From Zoroaster sp. YZ-2022 (taxonomy: Eukaryota; Echinodermata; Asteroidea; Forcipulatida; Zoroasteridae), in the NCBI GenBank assembly GCA_029582265.1, contig CM055828.1:28474618-28538617 (forward strand): 64,000 nt of DNA, in the 5' to 3' direction. Within the stretch, counting starts at the first letter, position 1. Every line of letters starts with the position of its first letter. Both the position numbers and the translations under genes were made by a program. Positions 12,801 to 24,800 of this stretch are shown in pieces. The notes beneath the pieces were generated by a model. It saw only the letters and a program-made list of their open reading frames with translations. It was not told the origin of the DNA and did not search any database.

Positions 12801-15800
12801 GAACGATTGATCGAAATTCGATATCTGATGACCCAATAATGACGTTACAAATTATGTTTCATCTACGTGTTATGTTCTAAGTATGTGCCAAGTTTCAAGT
12901 TCATATGAAGTTTGCAAGTATGTGTTTTTTTGTAGACAATCGATCCGGAAAAGAAGAAGAAGAAGGAGAAGAAAAAGAAAAAAAAAAAAAAAACGAACAA
13001 AAACAATAGGTGTTTCGCGCTGTAGCTCGAACACCTAACTAGACGGCAGTGTTTGTGATAATACAAACACATAGGTGTTCGAGTTTTGTCAGGGCAGTGA
13101 TGACGACGTCAGAATGTTTTTAAAAGAAACTTTGCATCATTATTTGTTTTAATATTAAACTCTGACTTCCGGTTTAGACAGTAAGTAAAGGTCAAATTGG
13201 GTCATGTTTTTGTAAACATTTTTTGACAATTAACAATCTGTACAATAGTGGAAAGATTGTGAATTTACCCCTTGTGGTTGTTGAGATATGAATTTTTAAA
13301 ATATTAAACTTTGACTTCCGGTTTGGACAGGAAGTAAGGTCAAATTGGGGTCACCTTTGTGTAAATATTTTTTGACAATTAACAATCTGTACAATGGTGC
13401 AAAAACTGTCAATTTACCTGTTGTGGTTGTTGAGATATGATTTTTACATGCATACATAATGGCCGTGTAGATCTTTCATTTGCAACGTAATCAAAACGTT
13501 TTAACTAATAAAGAATGATTGATCGAAATTCGATATCTGATGACCTAATAATGACGTCACAAATTATGTTTCATCTACGTGTTATGTTCTAAGTATGTGC
13601 CAAGTTTCAAGTTCATATGAAGTTTGCAAGATTTCATGTACTTACTTTAAAGAGATTTATTTTTTGCAATAATATACAACGATTTTGATTAGACAGACAT
13701 TTTAAGGCAGTGGAGACGAGTGAAGGTTGATTTTTCAGATCCCTTGATATGATTGTTTTTAATTATTAACTTATGTTTCATCTACGTATTAAGTTCTAAG
13801 TATATGCCAAGTTTCAAGTTCATGTGAAGTTTGCAAGTATGTGTTTTGTAGACAATCGTTTCTGCCGATAGGCGACAACCATATTAGCGTTCTGCCGGCG
13901 GACTGTTTTTCTATGCCCGCCCACCGATTGAGTATTGCGGACGTAGTGGAAATAACAGATTGGTGCGTAAATTTTCACAAAAAGTGTCTTTCTTTTTTTA
14001 CAAAAATGTCGTGTTTTCAGTAAAAATAAATATCAAACTCAAACATATCCTCGTCTCTAATGTCACATATTTCACACTCTTTACACTCATGATAAACTAC
14101 ATATTTTTCCCCGACTAAATCAGGAAATTTATTGATTTTTCAGATCCCTTGATATGATTGTTTTAAATTATTAACTTTGATTTATCGTAATTCGATATCT
14201 GATGACCTAATCATGACGTCACAAATTATGTTTCATCTACGTGTTAAGTTCTAAGTATATGCCAAGTTTCAAGTTCATGTGAAGTTTGCAAGTATGTGTT
14301 TTTTGTAGACAGTCTATCCAGAGAAGAAGGAGAAGAAAACAAACAAAAAACCGAACAAAAACAATAGGTGCTCGCGCTGTAGCTCGAACACCTAACTAGA
14401 CGGCAGTGTTTGTGATAATACAAACACATAGGTGTTCGAGTTTTGTCAGGGCAGTGATGACGACGTCAGAATGTTTTTAAAAGAAACTTTGCATCATTAT
14501 TTGTTTTAATATTAAACTTTGACTTCCTGTTTAGACAGTAAGTAAAGGTCAAATTGGGTCATGTTTTTGTAAACATTTTTGACAATTAACAATCAGTACA
14601 ATAGTGGAAAGATTGTGAATTTACCCCTTGTGGTTGTTGAGATATGAATTTTTAAAATATTAAACTTTGACTTCTGGTTTGGACAGGAAGTAAGGTCAAA
14701 TTGGGGTCACCTTTGTGTAGATATTTTTCGACAATTAACAGTCTATACAATGGTACAAAAAATGTCAATTTACCTCTTGTGGTTGTTGAGATATGATTTT
14801 TAATATTAAACTTTGACTTCCGGTTTGGACAGGAAGTAAGGTCAAATTAGGGGTCACCTTTTTGTAAATATTTTTGACAATTAACGATCTGTGCAATGGT
14901 ACAAAAATTGTGAATTTACCTCTTGTAGTTGTTGAGATATGATTTTTTTTTAAATAATTAAACTTTGACTTCCGGGTTTGGACAGGAAGTAGGTCAAATT
15001 AGGATCACCTTTGTGTAAATATTTTTCGACAATTAACAATCTATACAATGATACAAAAATATCAATTTACCTCTTGTGGTTGTGGAGATATGATTTTTAA
15101 ACATTAAACTTTGACTTCCGGTTTGGACAGGAAGTAAGGTCAAATTAGTCACCTTTGTGTAAATATTTTTGACAATTAACAATCTGTACATGGTGCAAAA
15201 CTGTCAATTTACCTGTTGTGGTTGTTGAGATATGATTTTTAAACATTAAACTTTGACTTCCGGTTTGGACAGAATGTAAGGTCAAATTGGGATCACCTTT
15301 TGTGTAAATATTTTCCACAATTAACAATCTATACAATGATACAAAATATCAATTTACCTCTTGTGGTTGTGGAGATATGATTTTTTAAACATTAAACTTT
15401 GACTTCCGGTTTGGACAGGAAGTAAGGTCAAATTGGGGTCACCTTTGTGTAAATATTTTTGACACCAACAATCTGTACAATGGTGCAAAAACTGTCAATT
15501 TACCTGTTTTGGTTGTTGAGATATGATTTTTTTAAACATTAAACTTTGACTTCCGGTTTGGACAGGAAGTAAGGTCAAATTGGGATCACCTTTGTGTAAA
15601 TATTTTTCGACAAATAAAACTCTATACAATGATACAAAAAATATCAATTTACCTCTTGTGGTTGTGGAGATATGATTTTTTTAAATATTAAAATTTGACT
15701 TCCGGTTTGGACAGGAAGTAAGGTCAAATTGGGGTCACCTTTGTGTAAATATTTTTTGACAATTAACAATCTGTATAATGGTGCAAAAACTGTGAATTTA

Positions 15801-18800
15801 CCTGTTGTGGTTGTTGAGATATGATTTTTTTAAATATTAAACTTTGACTTCCGGTTTGGACAGGAAGTAAGGTCAAATTGGGGTCACCTTTGTGTAAATA
15901 TTTTTTGACAATTAACAATCTGTACAATGGTGCAAAAACTGTCAATTTACCTGTTGTGGTTGTTGAGATATGATTTTTTTAAACATTAAACTTTGACTTC
16001 CGGTTTGGACAGGAAGTAAGGTCAAATTGGGATCACCTTTGTGTAAATATTTTTCCACAATTAACAATCTATACAATGATACAAAAAATATCAATTTACC
16101 TCTTGTGGTTGTGGAGATATGATTTTTTTAAACATTAAACTTTGACTTCCGGTTTGGACAGGAAGTAAGGTCAAATTGGGGTCACCTTTGTGTAAATATT
16201 TTTTGACAATTAACAATCTGTACAATGGTGCAAAAACTGTCAATTTACCTGTTTTGGTTGTTGAGATATGATTTTTTTAAACATTAAACTTTGACTTCCG
16301 GTTTGGACAGGAAGTAAGGTCAAATTGGGATCACCTTTGTGTAAATATTTTTCGACAATTAACAATCTATACAATGATACAAAAAATATCAATTTACCTC
16401 TTGTGGTTGTGGAGATATGATTTTTTTAAACATTAAACTTTGACTTCCGGTTTGGACAGGAAGTAAGGTCAAATTAAGTCACCTTTGTGTAAATATTTTT
16501 GACAATTAACAATCTGTACAATGGTGCAAAATCTGTGATTTTACCTGTTGTGTTTGTTGAGATATGATTTGTTTAAACATTAAACTTTGACTTCCGGTTT
16601 GGACAGGAAGTAAGGTCAAATTGGGGTCACCTTTGTGTAAATATTTTTTGACAATTAACAATCTGTACAATGGTGCAAAAACTGTCAATTTACCTGTTGT
16701 GGTTGTTGAGATATGATTTTACATGCATACATAATGAGCATGACCAGAGCTGATTTACATTCACCAACAGAGGGCGCACTTTTTTAGCGCTGAAAAAGCC
16801 GTGTAGATCTTTCATTTTACCAACGTAATCAAAACGCTTTTAACTAATAAAGAATGATTGATCGAAATTCGATATCTGATGACCTAATAATGACGTGACA
16901 AATTATGTTTCATCTACGTGTTATGTTCTAAGTATGTGCCAAGTTTCAAGTTCATATGAAGTTTGCAAGTATGTGTTTTTTTGTAGACAATCGATCCGGA
17001 AAAGAAGAAGAAGAAGAAGAAGTAACAACAAAAAAAACCGAACAAAAACAATAGGTGCTCGCGCTGTAGCTCGAACACCTAAAAAACCGAACAAAAACAA
17101 TAGGTGTTTCGGGTACATACCCGAACACCTAATGATTTATTTTTCATGTGGGGAAAGCTCTCAATATTTTAATGATGCAATAAATTAAATAATAGTTTGG
17201 TGGATTTTACTTTGGGAAAACTCCCACTGCATGCCAAAACATTCCATGAAAGGAAAGGAGAAACAGTGCTGAATGTCAAACTACCTTGTCTCTGTTTAGT
17301 TTGAAACGCTTGAGCCTTTAGGAAACATGAAATAATTGTTACGATGCACCTATAAATTCCACCACCCCTCTCCCAATCTACCGCTGCCTAGGGGATATGT
17401 AAATTGTAGATCATGCTTTATCACATCATTCTTACCTATCACATCATGCATTTAAGATTGTTAATGAGAATTAGAGAACCAATGCCATTAAGCCTACAAT
17501 GTGTGTAAATTGCATTACTTTGAGACTTGAAATACTTTGCAAATTTTGACTTAAAACTGGCTTGATTATCAGCAAAATCATGAAAATATTCTTAAACTGG
17601 TGGGTCAACCCCTGTCGGAAGGCCATTTCAATATTTTTCAGAATATTTCCATCAATTTTAATAAAAACGGTTGGCAACTAATTAAATCTCTTGTGTCAAT
17701 AAGAATTGTAGCGCCTTCCTCAATGTCGTACCTCATTTCAAGTCAACAATATGAGGGAAAAAATGTTTTATAAAAACAATCCTCAGGGATGTGAGGTCTT
17801 CATATGATACATGTTAGTGCATTCGCCATCTGATGTTATGGTTGCTCAGGCATGCTCTCTCCATTCAGATGTACATGTATTTATATCTCCAGCCTATTCC
17901 AGATGACAACTAGTCAATCCAATTTTTTCACTGGCATGGTGCTTTGAAAACAAACCCTCACAGCATTCCTGGCCAATGGGAAATGCCTTGCATTCCGGGG
18001 GCATCAGATTTGAACTTAACATTTGAACAAGACCAACTGAGTCATGGTCAAAAATCTATGACTGCCAAATATAAAATTATAACTTAAATAAAAGAGGACA
18101 GCAAGCCTCATTTATCATCACCATTTTTTATGTTTTTTCTCTCCACTTTTATGATTTATTTTCTGCAGATTCTTTTGCCTGTTTTTTTGCTGGCCTAGTT
18201 GGCAATGTTAACAACTTGAAAAATGCGTATCTACCCAAAGGACATGGCTAAAGGAATTGTACACCATTGGTATGTAAAATGTTCGTAAATGCATCCATAC
18301 TTTATAAGAATCAATAGAAATGTACAAAAACCAACCTGAAAGTTTTATCTCATTTCATTGTGTCATTAACAATAAAAAAAATAGTGAAAACGCAGTCAGA
18401 TTTGTTTGCATTTATTCTAATGTGGAAAATGGATTATAGCCGTGATCCCTTTCAAATTTGTAATAAATATACATACATTTCATGTTTTCAAAAAATTTAG
18501 AAAATATCATCATATGATATAATTTCTCATTACTGTGTCTGGAACCGTCACCAGCTTTGCATCAAGTAAGTTTTTAGAATATACTTCAGGAATTTTGTAA
18601 TCAGGTCATTACCAATGGTACACACTCCCTTTAGGATCACTATGAAGTTTGTCACCATATTATTCGCACCGTGCATGTTGTTAGATCATTGCTGGGCGAA
18701 AGGGCAGCAATACTGCGTAGCGTTTGGCGTATTTTGCAGTCAATGTGCGTACATGCAGAATATCTCCAGCGATCATTGGCTGGCAGAAGTACACGCGCAC

Positions 18801-21800
18801 TTACATGTAGTTCCATAACATAAGCACATACATGTACAGTGTACACACAACACTCACACGACGCAAAAGTGGCTATCATCAAGACACTGGCTGCAAATTC
18901 ACCGCTAGAGGGCTATGATGTGCACTGAGCGGATAGGCACCAGTCTATTGGGCATGGGCCTCATGTGACACGTCTTATTTCTAAAAATAGATTGACCTTG
19001 GACAAATTCTGAGTGCGTTGTAAGTGACGTCATTTGTGAACCCTGCTATTTGTGTAGAAATACCCAGGTGATTTCCATATGATTTCTCATCAACCAACTA
19101 CATTTAGAATATTTGTCATCCTGTGAAATTATACAAGTAGCCTGTACATATAGTGTACATGTACAGTATGTTTAAAAAAACTCAGTGTCTAAAATGTTAA
19201 TGCAAAAATGTTTTTTTTTTTTCTTTTTTCTTTTTGTTTTTTGTTTTTTTGGCTTTAAATGAAGTTCTTACTTTCCTGAAGGCTTGTTAAACGCAAATTG
19301 CATACACAATTTATATATTACAAACTGTACTTGGGATAATGATTATCAGACAGTGGACAAGTAATAACATCTGGTGCAGGTCAAATGCTTGGCACTGGTA
19401 CTTCGAAAATGAATAAAATTTAAATTTTTACTCTTCGATCAAATATATCAACTTGATGTGCATGAATGCTGATCAGCAGCAATTACATCTAGTCTACATG
19501 TACATGTTCGCGTAAACAACATCTGTTTAACAGATTGTGGATTCATGTGACATTCAATCTGGCCACAGATAAACTGAAATTAGACTCTGATAAAATAATA
19601 ACATTTCTGAGAGGGCAGATGGTTTCCCTTAGGGCCCGGCATTTTCATCATTAAACAATGTGGTGTGGTAACATCTAATTCAGTTTCATCTTTAAAATAC
19701 TTTGCAATGAAATTAGAACCATCATATGTATGCTCTTCTAATTGCTGAATCATTTCTTGTCAAGGTCAAGCATAACGTACTTTCTTAGAAAATGCTCAAG
19801 CTGAACATCCATGTGTTTTTAAGCCATCCATGTGCTTATTAACAATTTTGTAATTTTTTTTAGTCACTCGTGTGATCTACACTCACTGGCCAAAAGTATT
19901 GCAACATGCTCAATATAGCACTTTACAGTAACAGGTGAGATGATCATTTAATCCGATTTCATCGATCGTGTATTACATAGCAAGAACAGTAAAAAAGAAC
20001 ATTGACTTCAAAACACAGGCACTGTCAAGAAGTCTTAAGTAGTGTAAATAAAATAAAATAAATTATTGTAGCACAGTTCTCCAAACTGAACTTTGGTGTG
20101 AATTTCAATGTTGCAATACTTATGGCCAGTGAGTGTATTTTTAATATCCAATTTGGTCTTTGAAATTAAATGTATATATTTATAAATTGAAATTTTCTGT
20201 TGATGTTATTGCTTGCATGATGTTTTGTAATCTCTTATAATTTTTTTCAAGGACCAAAATAAAAATAGGTTCTTGAGACTTAACTGTGTTATCTTTGGCA
20301 AACATTCATCTTATATGACACTTGTATCTTTTACTGTGTTAATTTTTTTGTGTGAGTTTGCCAAATAAATTCAAATGAAATCCAGAGGAACTGGTGAAAA
20401 ATGAAGTTGAGGTATGGTAAAGTATTTTAAAGCAGTTTGTCATGTAATTTGCATGACAAACAGATGCAATAACAGTTTGGGGTAAAAAAGAATTTACCCA
20501 GCCTACCCTAATGTTTTGCCATGTTACCGGAAACACTTATTATCATTATATTCTTTTTAAAATTGTACTCTATTTTTTCTTTCTTTATTTCCCAACTAAC
20601 ATAGGCATCATGAACAATGTGGAATGCGGAAATGAGGCAGTATACATACCGCTAGTTGTTTGAGCATATCATTGTGCTGTTGTCTAAGCTGAAGAGCCTC
20701 TTCTAGTGTCGTCCCAACATCGGTCATCCTTGGGTTCATCTCTTCCACCTTGACACGGATCCATTCTGTTGACTGCAGGAGAAGGAAAAATGCCCAAGTA
20801 AATATTAATATTGCTGCTGCTGCTACTGTTTCTGCTGTTGTTGTTGTTGTGTACTGTACACGGATGTTCTGAAATACATTAGATCAGAAACATTTAGCTT
20901 GAAGATGTCAGTTGTAGTTCGCCAGTTAAGCGTTTCCAAGGCAAAATAAGTATATCAGCATGGAAATCTGTGACTTCGCATCACAAAAGGAGATAAAAGT
21001 TGTGTTATGTGCAGTACAACCATTCCTATGCAAAAAGTTGTAAACTTACATCAGTAACTTGTCTGCCTAAAATTACTACTGGAAAGCAATTTTTTGTTAA
21101 ATTCTGTGATACATAAATTAAATTTTTGATTTTTCCCAACTTCCCGTTTATATTTTAAAGCCAGTCACTTTGTTTTTGTAAAAAAAAAACAGTCTGATGC
21201 AATCCGACATATTTGTATTTTCATCAAATCTTGACACTACAGAAACCGACATACCTAAACGGTTAATCTGACCGACATACCTAAACGGTTAATGTGCCCG
21301 ACATACCAAAACGGTTAATGTGCCCGACATACCAAAACGGTTAATTTGCCCGACACAACGCCCAACCATTGAAGGGATTTTACACCACTGATAAAATGTC
21401 AAATAAATGAATTCATACTGAATGGAGAGATGTGTTAAAATAACAAAATAAAAAACAAACTGTGAAAGTTTAAGCTTATTTCATTGTGTCATTAACGAGA
21501 AAATAGTGAAAATGCAATCACATTTGTTTGCGTGTATTTTTATCTGGACTGAGAAACATTTTCAATTTGTAATACATTCCCCCAGGTACCTTTACCAACT
21601 TGAGCTTTAACATTATAAATAAGTAATTTTGTAACTGGGTAAATATAATTCTCAAGGGTATGCACTCCCTTTAAGACAATCCCTAACAAAGTCAAATGGA
21701 ATAACCCAAAGCCTAACATTCACTTTGGACTCGCTGGCACGCGCTTCACATTGATTTCATGCTGGCATCTCAATTTTAGCTCAACCCCCCACTGGCTAAG

Positions 21801-24800
21801 CAAGAGCGTGCAATGCCCCGAGAAGTTAATGGACTAACAAGGCACATCCTAGACAGATAAACCTACAAAAAAAAAATCACTAAAATTTAATAAAAAGACC
21901 TAGGTTTTCATATAAAATTTTTGTCCTTAAGTGTTAACAAAGAAATGAAATAAAATGTACAGGTGCATGTGTAGGTCCCCCCCATAAATAAAATGTGGGG
22001 AAAACAAATAATAACGGAAATCCTACATTATTTGTATAACAAAACAAAATCTAGCTCTCTCATAACAATGAGCTCATTCATCTTGCAAAAATATCATACA
22101 TTCTGCATAAATCAAACAGTCAAACATGGCACTTGATGTTCCAAAAGGTACTATTAAAGTGTTTCAAATTTCTCTGGAAATTACTTGCCAACATCCCTCT
22201 GCCAACATTTCTCACACAGTCATGGTTTGGAACCTTGGCATGTCTGTTCACTGATGTGAGAATCAGTTCCTCTAATGAACAGTGTTTTCATTTTGGAACC
22301 AGATTGGTTAGTCAGATACATACATGTACCAATTAAGATTTGGAAGCCTCCAGATATGAAGTGTATTGGGCTGTTTTCAATTGAATCCACTCAGGCCTTG
22401 CATGCAAGGGCATTCCAGTGCCGCAATTCAACCAATTATCATGACAAAAATTCAAAATTAATTAACATTGTGTGAAAAATCTCATTAAAAAGTGTTTTTG
22501 TCTCTTTCTAGAAGGAAATTATCAATGTTCAGGGATGAAAACAAAAATGTCTGTAAATTGACAGTAAAATATCAAATAACACAGGCGATATGTTTAATAT
22601 CGGGGCTCAAAATGCCAACTAGAACGTTGGACCGTCGGTCTAGTGCACTTTACAACTGAAATATTCCAACACTCTAGTGGTTTTCTTTAAACTGATGTTA
22701 AAAAACACGACACTAAAAAATGTATTTTTCTAATTTTTGGCACTGGTCTTATAAAAAATAATTCCAGTCTAGTAAATTACTAGCCCCGTTTTATATTATT
22801 TTTCCCCTGAAATATGAGGCCTGAATATTATAACTGCAAAAGGAACACTTAAGATGCATTCATTTTTGAGACATGATGCCAAACTGCACCAAACCTTCGA
22901 GGCTTCTTTGAGAGTCAATCATTTTTCAAGCTATGGGTATAATCGAATATCCCTTGAGATTTCCCATGCATTTGAACAATGATAAAACTCCTCCCCTTCA
23001 AGTTATCTCAAAGATGTAAGCTTCCCTATCCCCTAAAATATACTGGGCCAAAAGTAGTGTCAAGTCGTCAGGGAAATCTTGTCAATATGCATCCATTTTT
23101 CCTATCAAAGCCAGGTGTATGTATGAAATAAATACAAAATGTACTATTATTAAACTATAATGATTGCCTTGTCGAGTTGCCAAATGATTAGCAAGAACTT
23201 TGGGGTCAGATGCAGAACTGATAACATTGGTACAATTTCAATATCGTCTCATCAATGCGAAAACCTAGAGAATTGTTCTTTTGGAAAAAACTCACATGAT
23301 CAAGTAAGGACTTAAAAAACCAATCCACATGTTGGCTCAGGTCCAAGTGGGATTTGAACCTGGGGTCCGCAGAGGTGAAAGGAGAGAAAAGTACAGATCT
23401 CTTGTTTGTGAAAAATTGTGTACAGACATTACAGAAAGCTAATACAGCATATTTCATTAAGTTAACTTTGAAAAGATCGCAATAACCTACAAATTTGGCC
23501 ATAAGTAGTTTAAAAAGAATGGACATTAAACTTTTGCAATGTCCACACACACCAAATGCAAAATTTAAGAAATTCAATCAGAGAAATGTGCTTGAAATCC
23601 AAGAGCGAAAAGAGAGGGCCAATATGCATGTACATATATGGGCTTGAAAATATCAATTGTAATTCCAATATCTGGTTACTAGAATCGTCCCTTGTTGGAT
23701 CACGAAACAAGACCACATGTATCTTATCAGTACATGATCTTTATAATAACTTCATACACAGCATGGCCGCAGAAGGAAAAGAATTCTCCGGCCGAGTTCC
23801 CTGTAGAGCCAGAAGGCTGAAACTGGATCGGATGGCTACAAAATGAGGAAATTCAATGCTAGAACAGACAGAGAAAGTTTAGAAATTCTAGCTGGAGACA
23901 TTGGTTGAGGACACAGCATCTGACCTTCAGTGACACAGCTAGGAGGACAATCTAATGATGGGATGTTAAGAGGTTGGCTTTGGGCGATGAGGTCGGTGAA
24001 CCATAATAATGAAAAAAAGAACCAAAGGTTTTGTTATTTTACTGAGTGACATCAGAGGATCTGTATTCAGGACAATTAAATGGTCATTGCAGACAAGTAC
24101 ACAATACACATGTACTACTGGTTCATGTACCCGTATCTATGTTTAATGTCTGTAAAAATGTCTGTAAAAATGTCTGTAAAAATCAGGATTGCTGCATAGC
24201 AACGTCAAAATCCTGAACCCCCCCAGCCCAATTTTCAATTGAGCAAAGTTAGTTGAGAATGCAACTCATAAAGTTTGACCCTCCCCCCCCCCAGTTGTCA
24301 AGATAGCATTGTTTTGTGTACACTCTATCTGTGTATGAACATGTGAAAGTAAAAGGAAGTAACACTGTTTGCTGTGTGTGCACCAATCTACATGTATTAC
24401 CTTAGTGCTCCAAGAAACACAATGTACATGTATTTCTGTTGTGATTTTCAATTTGAGGTAAACATAGCCTTTCCCCTCCTGTCCCCAAGCACGGGTAATC
24501 AACAAATTGATGGTTTTATTGGTAAGGATCGGAGACTTTTCATGATAATGGGGATTGCAAAGGTGTCATCATTGTCATACATGTACATATATCTAGCAAG
24601 TACTTAAAGGTATGGCATAGAATTGCTTGTTCAAATGATTATAACCAAATGGTCAAATTTTAATGTAAAGCTAGCTTCAGTGTAAAGATGATGATGGTAT
24701 CAATCTTCTCTAGAAAACAATTTTTATCAGAGGTGCTGTAATTTTTTTTAAGACAAATGATATTATTGGCAATAAGTTTAAGGGACAATATCATTATGAT

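Larger units (their letters stand above)
9850..17132 (+). repeat. Cluster of five head-to-tail elements carrying about 31 copies of a ~148-bp tandem repeat
   Basis: Each unit contains ACTTCCGGTTTGGACAGGAA, AAGGTCAAATTGGGGTCACC, GACAATTAACAATCTGTACA and GTTGTTGAGATATGATTTTT. Elements start at about 9850, 10501, 11444, 13041 and 14398, with roughly 2, 4, 8, 2 and 15 units by eye. Each has ACTAGA plus a hairpin plus AGGTGTTCG at the left, a left block with TGACGTCA, the repeats, a right block (GAAATTCGATATCTGATGAC ... GTAGACAATCGAT), and a purine-rich tract. Some end in an AGGTGTT...AACACCT hairpin. The plan resembles Helentron-associated (HINE/DINE-1) and pearl/Tsp elements of invertebrates. 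Orientation is arbitrary. Short ORFs inside are repeat translations, not genes. Confidence 0.85.
5670..20649 (-). other. 15-kb intron of the CCDC141-like gene
   Basis: Between exons 2 and 3. It contains a SINE (5.9 kb), MITEs (6.96, 8.70, 19.88 kb) and the 7.3-kb tandem-element cluster (9.85-17.13 kb). The stretches 7.4-8.7, 9.26-9.85 and 17.13-19.88 kb are A/T-rich with no supported exon. Short ORFs there lack splice context and homology. Diverged dispersed repeats with CTGTGAAAGTTT occur at 8.2 and 18.3 kb. Confidence 0.8.

Noticed and set aside
10718..16688. Minus-strand ORFs of 60-79 codons with LYRLLIV and GDPNLTLLPVQTGSQ
   Set aside because: These are translations of the 148-bp tandem repeat. 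The frame is lost between units by indels, and no protein family is known.
9850..17132. CRISPR array
   Set aside because: The units are ~148 bp with no unique spacers, and the window is eukaryotic.
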